A stretch of DNA of 64,000 nucleotides, taken from Pseudomonas serboccidentalis. GTDB taxonomy: Bacteria > Pseudomonadota > Gammaproteobacteria > Pseudomonadales > Pseudomonadaceae. This document shows positions 29,331-38,815 of the stretch, one piece after another. The notes beneath the pieces were generated by a model. The model had not been told where the DNA came from. It worked only from the letters and a program-made list of their open reading frames with translations, and did no database searches. A program made the translations under genes and the position numbers. Each line of letters begins with the position of its first letter. Positions within the stretch are counted from its first letter, which is position 1. The stretch covers positions 2,436,051 to 2,500,050 of the forward strand of contig NZ_CP101655.1 in assembly GCF_028830055.1 (NCBI RefSeq), in the 5' to 3' direction.

Positions 29331-31478
29331 TCAGACGCGGAACTGATCCATCAGACTCTGCTGCTGATTCGCCAGGCTGTTCAGCGACTGGCTCACCCGC
29401 GCCGACTCGTTGGCCTGCCCGGACAGCGATTCAGTCACGTCGCGAATGGTCGCCACGTTGTTGTTGATCTCCTCGGCCACTGCGCTCTGTTCTTCCGCCG
29501 CGCTGGCGATCTGCAGGTTCATGTCGCTGATCACCGTCACCGCATCGCCGATCTGGCGCAGTGCGGTCACCGCTTGCCCGACCTGTTCGACACTGCCCTG
29601 AGCCTGGCGATGGCTATTGCCCATGGAACCGACCACGTCCTGGGTACCGGTCTGCAGTTGTTCGATCACCTGACGGGTTTCTTCCACCGACTCTTGCGTG
29701 CGGCGGGCGAGGTTGCGCACTTCGTCGGCGACCACGGCAAAACCACGCCCGGCTTCACCGGCACGCGCCGCTTCGATCGCCGCGTTGAGCGCCAGCAGGT
29801 TGGTCTGTTCGGCGATGGCGCGGATGGTTTCCAGCACGGTGCCGATCTTCTCGCTGTTGGCGGCCAGGCCTTCGACCTGGACCATCGCCGCGCTCATGTC
29901 GGCGGCGAGGGTGTCGATGCTCGCGGTGGTGCGGTCGATCACGGTCAGGCCCTGACGGGTCGCGCGGTCGGCGTCCTTGGCCGCTTCGGCGGCTTGCGCG
30001 GCACTGCGGGCTACGTCCTGGGCGGTGGCGCTCATTTCGTGGGACGCGGTGGCGACCTGATCGACCTGCCGGTATTGCTGCTCCATGCCGGCGCTGGTCT
30101 GGGTGGCGATGGCCGAGGACTGGTCGGCGGTGTTGCGCGCGTCCTGCACCGAGCGTTTCACTTCGGCGATGATCGGCTGCAGCTTGTCGAGGAACTTGTT
30201 GAACCAACCGGCCAGTTGACCGAGTTCGTCCTGCTTGTCGTAGGCCAGGCGGCGGGTCAGATCACCTTCACCGCTGGCAATGTCTTCGAGCATGTTGGCC
30301 ACGCCGAGGATCGGCCGGGTCACGCTGCGCGCCATCAGCCACACCAGCAGCAGGCCGACCAATGCCGCGAGCACGCCGAGGCTCAGTTCGATCAGGGTGC
30401 CTGAATGGTTGCTCGCATCCAGTTGCTGCTTGAGCGCTTCGGCGCGGCTGACCAGAACCTTTTCCGGCACGTCGAGCAACACGGCCCACGACGGGCCGCC
30501 GGGGATCGGCTGGAACGGCGACAGCACTTTCAGCTGGCCGTTGCTGTGCAGGCTGCTGACGCTGCTGCTGGCCGTGAGTTGACGCAGCAGTTCGGCGCCG
30601 CTGACGGTGTCCACGGCATCCAGACGCTTGCTCAGCTTGCCGGCGTCCGGGCTGTAACCGGCGAGCAGGCCGGTGGGGCTGATGATGCTCACGGCGGTCT
30701 GGCCGTCATAGAGCTTCTTGCTCGCGCCCTGGCTGATCGCTTGCAGGCTGTTGAGGTTGATGTCCACCGACAGCGAGGCGATGACTTTGCCATTGACTAT
30801 CAGCGGGAAGACGATGCTGGTCATCAGCACGTTCTGGCCGTCGATCACGTAGAAGTACGGTTCGATCACGCACGGCTTGAGCGTGGTGCGCGGGCAGGTG
30901 AACCAGGCGTTGGCGGCCTGACCGCTGGGGCCGGTGCTGGTGTCGGCCATGTCGCTTTCCGGCAGGGCCATCGAGGTGACTTTGCCCGGGGTCGGTTGCG
31001 ACCAGTACAGGGCAAAACGGCCCTTGTCGTTGCTGCCCAGCTCGGCCTGACCGGCGAACAGTTCATCCTTGCCGTCCAGCGCGTTGGCTTCGAACACCAG
31101 CGACAGGCCGAGCAGTTCCGGGTTGGCCTGCAGCGCGGATTTGACCTGACGGGTCATGTCTTCGCGCAGGTCGAAGGCATCGAGGAAGCGCTTTTCTGCC
31201 TGTTCACGCAAAAACAGCACCTGACGCGAGAACCCGTGGCCGTATTGATAGGCGTCCATGAACTGCTGGCGAATGCCGGCAGCCTGCACTTCACCTTGCG
31301 ATTCAATGCGCGCCTGGGCCGACTCGGTCAGCATCTCCATGCTCGAAGCTTTCACCAGCTCGGAGCTGTGCTCCATGCGGTACAGCGAAAGACCCACCAG
31401 CAGGGTCACGATGCCCGCCAGGCAAAGGCCGGCGAGCAGGGTGATTTTCCATTGAATGGAAAGTTGTCTGAGCGACAT
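29331..31478 (-). CDS. Methyl-accepting chemotaxis protein with dCache-type sensor
   Basis: 715 residues: helix 1 (about 11-31), a large periplasmic domain (about 35-365) with double-Cache character ([33 protein letters not shown]), helix 2 (about 365-390), HAMP ([13 protein letters not shown]), and the signalling hairpin ([19 protein letters not shown]). It ends in MDQFRV with no CheR-binding pentapeptide. Ligand unknown; dCache receptors of Pseudomonas often bind amino acids or polyamines. The start at 31478 follows AAGGA. Confidence 0.92.
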   Translation of the reverse strand: MSLRQLSIQWKITLLAGLCLAGIVTLLVGLSLYRMEHSSELVKASSMEMLTESAQARIESQGEVQAAGIRQQFMDAYQYGHGFSRQVLFLREQAEKRFLDAFDLREDMTRQVKSALQANPELLGLSLVFEANALDGKDELFAGQAELGSNDKGRFALYWSQPTPGKVTSMALPESDMADTSTGPSGQAANAWFTCPRTTLKPCVIEPYFYVIDGQNVLMTSIVFPLIVNGKVIASLSVDINLNSLQAISQGASKKLYDGQTAVSIISPTGLLAGYSPDAGKLSKRLDAVDTVSGAELLRQLTASSSVSSLHSNGQLKVLSPFQPIPGGPSWAVLLDVPEKVLVSRAEALKQQLDASNHSGTLIELSLGVLAALVGLLLVWLMARSVTRPILGVANMLEDIASGEGDLTRRLAYDKQDELGQLAGWFNKFLDKLQPIIAEVKRSVQDARNTADQSSAIATQTSAGMEQQYRQVDQVATASHEMSATAQDVARSAAQAAEAAKDADRATRQGLTVIDRTTASIDTLAADMSAAMVQVEGLAANSEKIGTVLETIRAIAEQTNLLALNAAIEAARAGEAGRGFAVVADEVRNLARRTQESVEETRQVIEQLQTGTQDVVGSMGNSHRQAQGSVEQVGQAVTALRQIGDAVTVISDMNLQIASAAEEQSAVAEEINNNVATIRDVTESLSGQANESARVSQSLNSLANQQQSLMDQFRV

Positions 31479-31906
31479 GGCGACGTCCTTATTCGATAAA
31501 TATCTGAGACTTTGCACTGTAACGGCTGCGTTTCGGCTTTCTTTATGTTGGCAGCGCAATAGGGCCGATTGCCGCATGTCAGCGATACTCATGCAGGCGA
31601 TCAGATACCTGTGGTGAGGGGGCTTGCCCCCGTTGGGTCGCAAAGCGGCCCCGAATTCCTGCAGCCAAAACGAGTTCACTTGTATTGCGACTGCTGCGCA
31701 GTCGAACGGGGGCAAGCCCCCTCGCCACAGGGTTCTGCGTTGATAGTTACATTCAGTTCAGCCGCTCGCTTTGACACCGCCGCCACTCTGCGGCACAGTG
31801 CGCGCCCTTCTAATAAGACCCTCTTTGCAAATCCGCCGGTGCTCCGTGGGCGGACTCATCCTGTCTGGTGGTGATGGTTTTATCGCCGTGTTTTTGAGGT
31901 AGTGAA
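31479..31906. other. 428-base intergenic region with a third type of palindromic repeat
   Basis: It holds the promoter region of the chemoreceptor, the hairpin element at 31610-31729, and the leader of the transporter gene at 31907. A TTGACA box lies near 31772, but its -10 partner is weak. No coding sequence was seen. Confidence 0.5.
31610..31729. repeat. Palindromic repeat, TGAGGGGGCTTGCCCCCG family
   Basis: Outer arms TGTGGTGAGGGGGCTTGCC and GGCAAGCCCCCTCGCCACA. The loop contains a second hairpin GCGACTGCTGCGCAGTCG. The only copy of this family in the window. Confidence 0.88.
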
Positions 31907-33223
31907 ATGAATGCAGTGATTGCTGCGGTCGGCGTCATGCTGATCCTCAGCCTGTCCCGTGTGCACGTGGTGATCGCCCTGATCGTCGGTGCGTTGGTCG
32001 GTGGCCTGACCGGTGGTCTGGGCATCGACGCCACGCTCAAGGCGTTCAACAGTGGCCTGGGCGGCGGGGCGACCGTGGCGTTGTCCTACGCGTTGCTCGG
32101 CGCTTTCGCCGTGGCGATTGCCAAGTCCGGCCTGGCCCATGCATTGGCCGACAAGGCGCTGGCGATGGTTGATCGGCAACATGCGACCGGTGGCGGTAAC
32201 GTCAAATGGCTGTTGATCGGCCTGCTTTGGGTGGTGGCGATTGCTTCGCAGAACATCCTGCCGATCCACATTGCGTTCATTCCGTTGTTGGTGCCGCCGC
32301 TTTTATATGTGCTGACCAAGTTGCAACTCGATCGCCGCCTGATCGCCTGCGTCATGACCTTCGGCCTGATCACCCCGTACATGTTCCTGCCGGTGGGTTT
32401 CGGTAACATCTTCCTCAATGAAATCCTGCTGGCCAACGTCGCGCGCAGCGGCGTCGACATCAGTGGCATCAACGTCACCCACGCCATGGGCATTCCGGCG
32501 CTGGGCATGGTGTTCGGCCTGGCGATGGCGTTCATCAGCTACCGCAAGAAGCGCGTCTACGACCTGGCGAAGATCGAGCAAGTCGAGCAGGTGGCGGTGC
32601 AGTACAACCCGTTGAGCCTGATGATTGCCGGTGTGGCGATTGCGGCGGCGTTCATCGTGCAACTGCTGCTGGACTCGATGATTATCGGGGCGCTGGTCGG
32701 TTTTCTGATCTTCTCGGTGTCCGGCATCGTCAAGTGGCGCGAGACCGATGACCTGTTCACCGAAGGCATGAAGATGATGGCGATGATCGGTTTCATCATG
32801 ATTGCCGCGTCCGGTTTCGCCGAAGTGATGAAGGCCACCGGGCAGGTGCAGACCCTGGTCGAATCGTCGGCGTCGTGGATCAACCACAGCAAAGGCGTCG
32901 GCGCGCTGCTGATGTTGCTGGTGGGGCTGCTGGTGACCATGGGCATCGGTTCGTCGTTCTCCACCGTGCCGATTCTGGCGGCGATTTTTGTGCCGCTGTG
33001 CGTGCAACTGGGCTTCAGCCCGCTGGCGATCGTCTGCATTGTCGGCACCGCCGGGGCGTTGGGCGATGCCGGTTCGCCCGCCTCGGACTCGACCCTCGGC
33101 CCGACCTCCGGCCTGAACATCGACGGCCAGCACCACCACATCTGGGACACCGTGGTGCCGACCTTCCTGCACTACAACCTGCCATTGCTGGCGTTCGGCT
33201 GGGTGGCCGCGATGGTCCTCTGA
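31907..33223 (+). CDS. YuiF-type Na+/H+ antiporter-family transporter
   Basis: 438 residues with about 11-12 membrane segments. The pattern ([54 protein letters not shown]) is that of the YuiF/HI-type 'Na+/H+ antiporter family', some members of which transport amino acids such as histidine or arginine rather than protons alone. The start follows GAGGTAG with a 5-base gap. It is flanked by two chemoreceptors but not in operon with them. Confidence 0.85.
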   Translation: MNAVIAAVGVMLILSLSRVHVVIALIVGALVGGLTGGLGIDATLKAFNSGLGGGATVALSYALLGAFAVAIAKSGLAHALADKALAMVDRQHATGGGNVKWLLIGLLWVVAIASQNILPIHIAFIPLLVPPLLYVLTKLQLDRRLIACVMTFGLITPYMFLPVGFGNIFLNEILLANVARSGVDISGINVTHAMGIPALGMVFGLAMAFISYRKKRVYDLAKIEQVEQVAVQYNPLSLMIAGVAIAAAFIVQLLLDSMIIGALVGFLIFSVSGIVKWRETDDLFTEGMKMMAMIGFIMIAASGFAEVMKATGQVQTLVESSASWINHSKGVGALLMLLVGLLVTMGIGSSFSTVPILAAIFVPLCVQLGFSPLAIVCIVGTAGALGDAGSPASDSTLGPTSGLNIDGQHHHIWDTVVPTFLHYNLPLLAFGWVAAMVL

Positions 33224-33234
33224 TTAAAAGCTGA

Positions 33235-33310
33235 AGATCAAAAGATCGCAGCCTTCGGCAACTCCTACACCAATCTCTGTAGGAGCTGCCGAAGGCTGCG
33301 ATCTTTTTTT
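33235..33310 (+). repeat. REP pair in reversed (outward) orientation, also a terminator
   Basis: The order of the halves is inverted relative to the other copies: GATCGCAGCCTTCGGCAACTC comes first and GTAGGAGCTGCCGAAGGCTG second, with an 8-base loop. The distal arm ends in a run of seven T, so it can end transcription of the preceding transporter gene. Confidence 0.88.
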
Positions 33311-33384
33311 GGGTTCAACTTTTGCTTGCGCGTGCCGTTAACGCCTTTAACCACGCCAATAAAACCAAAAGAGTGAGCCCCCCA

Positions 33385-35067
33385 ATGCGCTTGAGTCTCA
33401 AGGCCAAAGTCCTGTCCCTTGCCGTCCTGCCGGTGTTGCTCTTTGCGCTGGTCATCAGCCTGACCACGCTGTTCATCCTCCAGCAACAGGCGCACACCGA
33501 GGTCGAGCAGACCCGCGAACGTCTGCTCGTCGACGCCAAGGCCACGCTGCAAAGTTACGTTGCCGTGGCCATGACCACGATCAAGCCGCTGTACGACGCA
33601 GCCGCCCCCGGTGACAACGAAGCGCGGGCGCAGGCGATCAAGCTGCTGTCGGGCATCCGCTACGGCAAGGACGGTTACTTCTTCGGCTACGATTCCGAGA
33701 CTGTGCGCCTGTTCAAGGCCAACGACCCCGAAGGCGTGGGCAAAAGCTTCAAGGACAACCGCGACCCCAACGGCGTTTACGTCAACCGCGGTCTGGTGAG
33801 CGTGGCGAAGGACGGCACCCACTATCTGCAATACAGCTCGCCGCTGCCGGGCAACGCGCAGGTGCTGGTGCCGAAACTCGGTTACACCGAATACCTGGCG
33901 AAGTGGGACATGGCGGTGGGGACCTCGGTCAACCTCGACGGCATCGAAGCGCAAGTGGCGTTGGTCGAGGCGCAAGTGCAGGAGCGCATGCAAGGCGTGA
34001 TCCTGAGCATCGTCGGCGTGGCGGTGCTGGTGCTGTTGGTGATCGCCGCAGCGGGCCTGCTGCTGGCCAACACCATTCTGCGTCCGCTGACCCTGATGAA
34101 AGCCAACCTCGATGATATCGCCGCAGGCGAGGGCGACCTGACGCGCCGGCTGAACATCACCAGCCAGGATGAACTCGGCGAACTGGCCGGCTCGTTCAAC
34201 CGTTTCGTCGACAAGATCCACGGCCTGGTGCGGCAGATCACCGAGATGACCACGCAACTGACCGGCCTGGTGACCCAAGTGTCGGATCAGGCTCAGCGCT
34301 CCGATCAGGCGATGGAGCGTCAGCGCCACGAGACCGATCAGGTCGCCACGGCGATCAACGAGATGTCCGCCGCTGCTCAGGAAGTCGCCAAGAGTGCGCA
34401 GAACGCGGCGGTCGCCGCGCAGCAGACCGATGAAGAAGGCCAGAGCGCCAAACGCGTGGTGGCCGGCAGCATCAAACAGATTCATGCGCTGGTGGATGAC
34501 ATTCGCAGCAGCGGCGTGTCGCTCGACAGCCTGCAGCAGGACGTGTCGTCGATTGTCGGCGTGCTCGGGGTAATCCGCTCGATTGCCGAGCAGACCAACC
34601 TGCTGGCGCTGAACGCCGCGATCGAAGCCGCACGCGCCGGGGAGGCCGGGCGCGGCTTTGCGGTGGTGGCGGACGAAGTGCGGGCGCTGGCCAGCCGCAC
34701 ACAGATCAGCACCCAGGAAATTCAGGGCATGATCGATCGCTTGCAGGCGGGCACGCAGTCGGCGGTCGAGGCGATGCGCCGCTCCAGCGAAGCGGGCGAT
34801 GGCACCTCGGCGCAGGCCAATCAGGCCGGGGCGTCGCTGGATGCGATGGCAGAGCTGATTGCGACCATCAACTCGATGAACGCGCAGATCGCCAGTGCGG
34901 CGGAGGAGCAGACGGCGGTGGCCGAAGAGATCAACCGTAGCGTGCATCAGATCGCCGTGGCGGTGGACAGCGTGGCGGATGAGACCCAGTTGGGCGCGCA
35001 GACCTCGCGCAGTCTGGCGGAGCTGGGGCAGCGGCTGGGCAAACTCGTAGGCCAGTTCCGTATCTGA
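33385..35067 (+). CDS. Methyl-accepting chemotaxis protein with single Cache sensor
   Basis: 560 residues: helix 1 (about 8-30), a periplasmic sCache_2-type domain (about 40-190; [28 protein letters not shown]), helix 2 (about 212-235), HAMP ([13 protein letters not shown]) and the signalling tip ([19 protein letters not shown]). sCache_2 receptors commonly bind small carboxylates. ATG at 33385 is preferred to 33322 because the latter gives a non-family N-terminal extension. It ends LVGQFRI, without a CheR pentapeptide. Confidence 0.92.
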   Translation: MRLSLKAKVLSLAVLPVLLFALVISLTTLFILQQQAHTEVEQTRERLLVDAKATLQSYVAVAMTTIKPLYDAAAPGDNEARAQAIKLLSGIRYGKDGYFFGYDSETVRLFKANDPEGVGKSFKDNRDPNGVYVNRGLVSVAKDGTHYLQYSSPLPGNAQVLVPKLGYTEYLAKWDMAVGTSVNLDGIEAQVALVEAQVQERMQGVILSIVGVAVLVLLVIAAAGLLLANTILRPLTLMKANLDDIAAGEGDLTRRLNITSQDELGELAGSFNRFVDKIHGLVRQITEMTTQLTGLVTQVSDQAQRSDQAMERQRHETDQVATAINEMSAAAQEVAKSAQNAAVAAQQTDEEGQSAKRVVAGSIKQIHALVDDIRSSGVSLDSLQQDVSSIVGVLGVIRSIAEQTNLLALNAAIEAARAGEAGRGFAVVADEVRALASRTQISTQEIQGMIDRLQAGTQSAVEAMRRSSEAGDGTSAQANQAGASLDAMAELIATINSMNAQIASAAEEQTAVAEEINRSVHQIAVAVDSVADETQLGAQTSRSLAELGQRLGKLVGQFRI

Positions 35068-35086
35068 AACCCACCGCAGAACGCTG

Positions 35087-35172
35087 TGTAGGAGCTGCCG
35101 AAGGCTGCGATCTGTTGACTTTGATCTTTTAAAAGCAAGATCAAAAGATCGCAGCCTTCGGCAGCTCCTACA
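35087..35172. repeat. REPIN, GTAGGAGCTGCCG family
   Basis: Perfect arms TGTAGGAGCTGCCGAAGG / CCTTCGGCAGCTCCTACA. It separates the convergent chemoreceptor and LysR genes. Confidence 0.94.
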
Positions 35173-35187
35173 GGGAGCGTGCATGGC

Positions 35188-36123
35188 TCAAGGTCTGTCC
35201 CAGTAGGGCACTTCGCCGAAGCATTCGACAAAGAAATCAATCACCGTACGCACCTTCACCGACAGCCGCCGGCTGCCCGGCCACAGCACCGCAATCTGCT
35301 GCGGCTCCAGACTGTTCGACACTTGATACTCGCCCAGCACCGGCACCAGCGAGCCTTCGCGCACCGCTTCGCCAATCAGCCATGACGGAAACATCACCAG
35401 CCCCAGGCCTTGTTCGGCGGCCTGGGTGAGGGTGTCGGCGTGGTTGCCGGTGATCGGGCCTTTGACCGAGTAGGGTGTCCAGTCGCCCTGATCCTGACGG
35501 AAGAACCAGCGCTGCTGGCCGGTCGCGCCTTTGTAGGCCAGGCACTGGTGCTGCGCGAGGTCGTCGGGATGTTGCGGCGTGCCGTGGCGCTTGAGGTACG
35601 CCGGGCTGGCCGCGACTTGAAAGCGGTGCGGCGCGAGAATCCGTGCCTGCATGCTCGAATCGTGCAGCGGGCCGATGCGGAACAGCAGGTCGGCGCCTTC
35701 CTGCAACGGGTCGACGTAATGGTCGGTCTGCTGGATGTCCAGTTGCAGCTTCGGATAACGTGCACACAATTTGCCGAGCCACGGCGTCAGATGCCGTTGG
35801 CCGAACACCACCGGCGCGTTGATCCGCACCAGTCCGGTGGGTTCGCTTTGCTGTTCCTGCAACGCCTGTTCGGCCTCCTCCAGTTGCACCAGCACCAGCC
35901 GCGCATGGTGACCAAGCATGCGTCCGGCCTCGGTCGGGCTGACGGCGCGGGTGTGGCGGTAGAGCAATTGCTGGTTCAGTGCCTGCTCCATCAACTGGAT
36001 CTGCCGCGAAATCGAAGAGGGCGCCACGCCCTCGCGGCGGGCCACTTCGGAAAAACTGCCATGGTCGAGCACCGCCACAAACAGCCTGAGTGCCTTGAAT
36101 CCGAGTTCATTGAGCCCGTGCAT
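35188..36123 (-). CDS. LysR-family transcriptional regulator
   Basis: 311 residues: N-terminal winged helix-turn-helix (about 8-65; LDHGSFSEVARREGVAPSSISRQIQLME) and a periplasmic-binding-like effector domain (about 92-300; VRINAPVVFGQRHLTPWL). It is divergent from the DUF606 pair and likely controls it from the shared 112-base gap. AGGA lies 6 bases before the ATG at 36123. Confidence 0.92.
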   Translation of the reverse strand: MHGLNELGFKALRLFVAVLDHGSFSEVARREGVAPSSISRQIQLMEQALNQQLLYRHTRAVSPTEAGRMLGHHARLVLVQLEEAEQALQEQQSEPTGLVRINAPVVFGQRHLTPWLGKLCARYPKLQLDIQQTDHYVDPLQEGADLLFRIGPLHDSSMQARILAPHRFQVAASPAYLKRHGTPQHPDDLAQHQCLAYKGATGQQRWFFRQDQGDWTPYSVKGPITGNHADTLTQAAEQGLGLVMFPSWLIGEAVREGSLVPVLGEYQVSNSLEPQQIAVLWPGSRRLSVKVRTVIDFFVECFGEVPYWDRP

Positions 36124-36134
36124 GAATCGTCCTG

Positions 36135-36185
36135 CTGTGCGAGATGCGCAAAAGTGTTGTCTGGATGCTCCCATTTATCGCACAG
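36135..36185. promoter_or_regulatory. Inverted repeat in the LysR/DUF606 divergent promoter
   Basis: CTGTGCGA (36135-36142) and TCGCACAG (36178-36185) are perfect complements 35 bases apart, a spacing that could suit a LysR tetramer. They lie midway between the two starts. Confidence 0.45.
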
Positions 36186-36235
36186 CGGCGCCAGCCGATA
36201 ATCCGCGCCATCGTTTACTTGCACGGGTTTTGGTT

Positions 36236-36721
36236 ATGCAGACGTTGGATGAGGTGAGTGTGGCGGCGCCGGTGAGCAAACCGCGGTTGCGCCTGCTGTT
36301 GCTGCCGCTGGTGATCCTGGCGGGCATGGGTTTGTCGGTGGAGGCGGGGTTGCTCGGGCCGCTGGGGGGGCAGGTCGGGCACCTGTGGGCGACCTTGAGC
36401 ATCTTCGGCGTGGGCTCGGCGATTCTGTTTCTGCTGTTGCTGTTCGCGGGACCGCAGAAAGGCCCGGCGCTGACCGATCTGCCGCGCTGGCAATTGATCG
36501 GCGGCTTTCTCGGGCCGATGTACTTGGTGGTGCTGACATTGGCGACGCCGCATATCGGGATTGCGATGACGATGATCGCGATTCTCTCGGGGCAGGTGGG
36601 CAAGAGTGTGCTGATCGACCATTTCGGCTGGTTTGGCGCGACGCGCAAGAAGGTCAATGCCGAGCGCTGGCTGGCGTTGGGGTTGATTGTGGTGGCACTG
36701 GTTTTGATTGCGCGAGGTTGA
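36236..36721 (+). CDS. DUF606 (YdcZ) DMT-family membrane protein, first copy
   Basis: 161 residues, five hydrophobic helices, the small half-size form of the drug/metabolite transporter superfamily. Shared blocks with its neighbour: LPRWQLIGGFLGPMYLVVL and LIDHFGWFGATR. Paired DUF606 proteins are thought to pair as a heterodimeric transporter; substrate unknown. It is divergent from a LysR gene. Confidence 0.87.
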   Translation: MQTLDEVSVAAPVSKPRLRLLLLPLVILAGMGLSVEAGLLGPLGGQVGHLWATLSIFGVGSAILFLLLLFAGPQKGPALTDLPRWQLIGGFLGPMYLVVLTLATPHIGIAMTMIAILSGQVGKSVLIDHFGWFGATRKKVNAERWLALGLIVVALVLIARG

Positions 36722-36724
36722 GTG

Positions 36725-37180
36725 ATGAGTCTGGTTATTTTGTTGGCCGTGGTGGTGCTGGCCGGTGCGGTGTTGAGTGTGCAGGCGGCGATCAATGGGC
36801 GCCTGGGGGAGACCGTCGGGGTGTTGCGCAGTAGTTTGCTGACCTTCGTGGTGGGGGCGGTGACGACCGGGTTGTTGATTCTGTTTTTCGAGCCGGCGCA
36901 TGCGGTGAGTCTGTTGGACGTGCCGAAGTGGCAGTTGACCGGGGCACTGTTTGGGGTGGTTTACATGATGGTCATGGTCGGGGCGGTGCCGGTGGTGGGC
37001 ACGGCGGTGGCGACGGTGGCGGTGATTGTTGGCCAGCTTGGGATGGGGATGTTGATTGATAACTTTGGCTGGTTGGGCAATCCGGCGATTGAGCTTTCGT
37101 CTTCTCGGGTGTTGGCGATGGTTTGTCTGGGGTTGGCTTTGGTCTTTATGTATCGCAGCAGTTTGCGTTCTGTTGACTGA
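36725..37180 (+). CDS. DUF606 (YdcZ) DMT-family membrane protein, second copy
   Basis: 151 residues with the same plan as the preceding gene (VPKWQLTGALFGVVYMMVM, LIDNFGWLG). It starts 3 bases after the upstream TGA, so the two form one operon. The last third of the gene uses AT-richer codons than its neighbours. Confidence 0.87.
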   Translation: MSLVILLAVVVLAGAVLSVQAAINGRLGETVGVLRSSLLTFVVGAVTTGLLILFFEPAHAVSLLDVPKWQLTGALFGVVYMMVMVGAVPVVGTAVATVAVIVGQLGMGMLIDNFGWLGNPAIELSSSRVLAMVCLGLALVFMYRSSLRSVD

Positions 37181-37187
37181 TTTTTTT

Positions 37188-37453
37188 GGGCATATCCGTT
37201 TCTTCGGGTATGGCGGCTGGCGGTTTCGCTCTTACGGCGAGTCACTTTTTCAAACGCCAAAAAGTAACCAAAACGCTAGGCCCCGGCGTTCGGCCCTCGC
37301 CGTGGCTCGGGTTCCTTCGTTCCGGGGTTCATCCGGGGGCATCGTCTACGGTTTGCTTCGCTGCACCTCCTCTCGATGTGTTTGGCTTCGCCAAACGGTC
37401 GCTGCGCTCCCACCCCCGGATAAACCCCTCCACTCAGCCTGCCGAAGGGGCTG
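37188..37453 (+). repeat. Large interspersed repeat, left copy
   Basis: About 265 bases, from GGCATATCCGTTTCTTCGG to GCCGAAGGGGCTG. It is an imperfect inverted copy of 37671-37943, sharing blocks such as GGCGGTTTCGCTCTTAC and TTGCTTCGCTGCACCTCCTC. The element resembles a repeat seen widely in Pseudomonas intergenic DNA. Short open frames within it are not convincing genes. Confidence 0.75.
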
Positions 37454-37599
37454 GCAGATCAAGAGCTGCAGCCGAGCTAACGCTCATCCTGTTGAGTGGT
37501 GAAGAGCATGTGGTCTGCTTTTGCCTTTCTGTGTGCGAGCCTGCTCGCGATGGAGACCTGCCAGCTAACCAATCTCTAACTGACTGCACCCAACCCCGA

Positions 37600-38025
37600 T
37601 GTAGGAGCTGCCGAAGGCTGCGATCTTTTGATCTGCTTTGGCTTTGGCTCTTGATGTGGCTTTTGACCTTCAGCCCCTTCGGCAGGCCGAGCGAAGGTGT
37701 TCATCAGGGGATAGGCGCGCAGCGCCGTGCGGCGAAGCCGCATACATCGAGAGGAGGTGCAGCGAAGCAAGCCGTAGGCGATGCCCCCTGATGGACACCG
37801 TAGCGAGGGGACACTGAGCCTCAGCGAAGTGCCGTACGCCGGGGCAAAGCCTTTTGGGTTATCTTTTCGGCGTCTGGAAAAGGTGACTCGCTGTAAGAGC
37901 GAAACCGCCAGCAGCAGCATCCGAGGAAACGGATATTCACCCCATATGGCCAGCAGAAACGGATATACACCCAATCCCCCCAAAAAAACCAGATCAAAAG
38001 ATCGCAGCCTTCGGCAGCTCCTACA
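37600..38025. repeat. REPIN interrupted by a ~356-base insert
   Basis: The left arm TGTAGGAGCTGCCGAAGG is at 37600 and the right arm CCTTCGGCAGCTCCTACA ends at 38025. The usual loop of 15-25 bases is replaced by about 356 bases containing a complete copy of the large repeat. Confidence 0.8.
37671..37943 (-). repeat. Large interspersed repeat, right copy (inverted)
   Basis: It reads CAGCCCCTTCGGCAGG to GGAAACGGATATTCACCCC and matches the complement of 37188-37453 with scattered substitutions. With the left copy and their ~215-base spacer it fills most of the gene-free stretch 37181-38084. It lies inside the split REPIN. Confidence 0.75.
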
Positions 38026-38084
38026 CTGTTATCTACGGCTTGCCCCACAAGCCCCGGACAACCACCAAAAAAGGAGTCTGACCC

Positions 38085-38252
38085 ATGCCAGATAGAAAAT
38101 GCGATTGCCCCAACTGTAAATGCACGATCAAAGAAGGCGACCACGCCTACGCCGTGCACGGCAAACACTATTGCTGCGAGGCCTGCGCGCACCACCACAA
38201 GGGCGGCGAGGAGTGTTCAAGCAAGGGCTGCCATTGCGCTCACCCCAAATAA
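38085..38252 (+). CDS. Bacterial metallothionein, histidine-rich
   Basis: A 55-codon gene. The product has 10 Cys and 8 His: CDCPNCKC at the N terminus, a central HYCCEACAHHHKGG zinc-finger-like segment, and ECSSKGCHCAH at the C terminus. This order is that of the SmtA/BmtA family, which bind Zn, Cd and Cu in a Zn4Cys9His2-type cluster; the His content is unusually high. AAGGAG lies 10 bases before the ATG. It is isolated, with repeats upstream and a converging gene downstream; no ArsR/SmtB-type regulator is adjacent. Confidence 0.93.
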   Translation: MPDRKCDCPNCKCTIKEGDHAYAVHGKHYCCEACAHHHKGGEECSSKGCHCAHPK

Positions 38253-38266
38253 CCGCGCGCATAAAA

Positions 38267-38293
38267 AAGTGGAGCCTAATCAGGCTCCACTTC
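38267..38293 (-). terminator. Terminator overlapping the end of the small gene at 38276
   Basis: On the minus strand AAGTGGAGCCT, a 4-base loop and AGGCTCCACTT are followed by a T run. The upstream arm covers the last codons and the TAG lies in the loop. On the plus strand there is no T run, so it serves mainly the minus-strand gene. Confidence 0.85.
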
Positions 38294-38548
38294 CAGTTTC
38301 AGGCTTTCATCATCCAGCCGTTCGGTATGGCGCACCGTGCCTTGCAATCGTCGACCTTCCACTCGAACCACCACGGTTTTCGCCTGGTCCAGGTCTTCCG
38401 GTAACGGTGCCGGCACGCGTACGGCGAAGCGATAGGGGTCACCTTCGACGGGTTCCAGGCCCAGCCGACAGTCGACGCTTTTGGTGATACGGCCGAACAG
38501 GGTGTCGAGGCCGTAATCCAGATGCGCCGGGCTGAAGAGGTCGCTCAT
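38276..38548 (-). CDS. Small conserved hypothetical protein
   Basis: 90 residues, acidic, soluble, with no signal or membrane segment. I do not recognise the family. The sequence alternates beta-type stretches (YRFAVRVPAPL, TVVVRVEGRRLQG, ESLKLEVEP). It lies 39 bases downstream of another small gene on the same strand and is probably cotranscribed; a terminator overlaps its end. Confidence 0.7.
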   Translation of the reverse strand: MSDLFSPAHLDYGLDTLFGRITKSVDCRLGLEPVEGDPYRFAVRVPAPLPEDLDQAKTVVVRVEGRRLQGTVRHTERLDDESLKLEVEPD

Positions 38549-38587
38549 GTGTATCCCCCCGAAAATTCCCCGTTGCCTGGCGAGAGT

Positions 38588-38815
38588 CTAGCTCGCCGGT
38601 CGCCATTTGACGTTTTCCACGCCAAATTTCTCCGCCATCGGTTTGCTGGTCTTTTGCACTTTTTCCCGGCCGAAGCGCGGGATGCGACCCACGCCGGCGT
38701 CGCAGCTTGCCCAGTGCCACGCCTCGGCGTTGTCCATTTTGTCCGAGCGGATAATGAACGATTTCGGCGTGCCGTGAAGGGTGTAGTCGATGACAAACAG
38801 TTTTGCGTTGTTCAT
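38588..38815 (-). CDS. Small conserved hypothetical protein
   Basis: 75 residues, basic (FVIDYTLHGTPKSFIIRSDK, GRIPRFGREKVQKT). It looks like a small Pseudomonas-restricted protein of unknown function. The ATG at 38815 has GGAGG 13 bases upstream, a long gap; an alternative start at 38860 is less protein-like. First gene of a likely two-gene unit. Confidence 0.7.
   Translation of the reverse strand: MNNAKLFVIDYTLHGTPKSFIIRSDKMDNAEAWHWASCDAGVGRIPRFGREKVQKTSKPMAEKFGVENVKWRPAS

Noticed and set aside
33265..35184. 639-codon minus-strand frame over the second chemoreceptor
   Set aside because: Antisense shadow that also runs through REP elements at both ends, which real genes here do not.
37056..37983. 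Small open frames in the large inverted repeat (e.g. 37186-37791 and 37576-37983)
   Set aside because: They cross repeat boundaries and REP halves; codon use looks random. Treated as non-coding repeat.
37188..38025. Repeat cluster considered as a CRISPR array or insertion sequence
   Set aside because: There are no regular short direct repeats with spacers and no transposase frame; the repeats are inverted and of two unrelated kinds.
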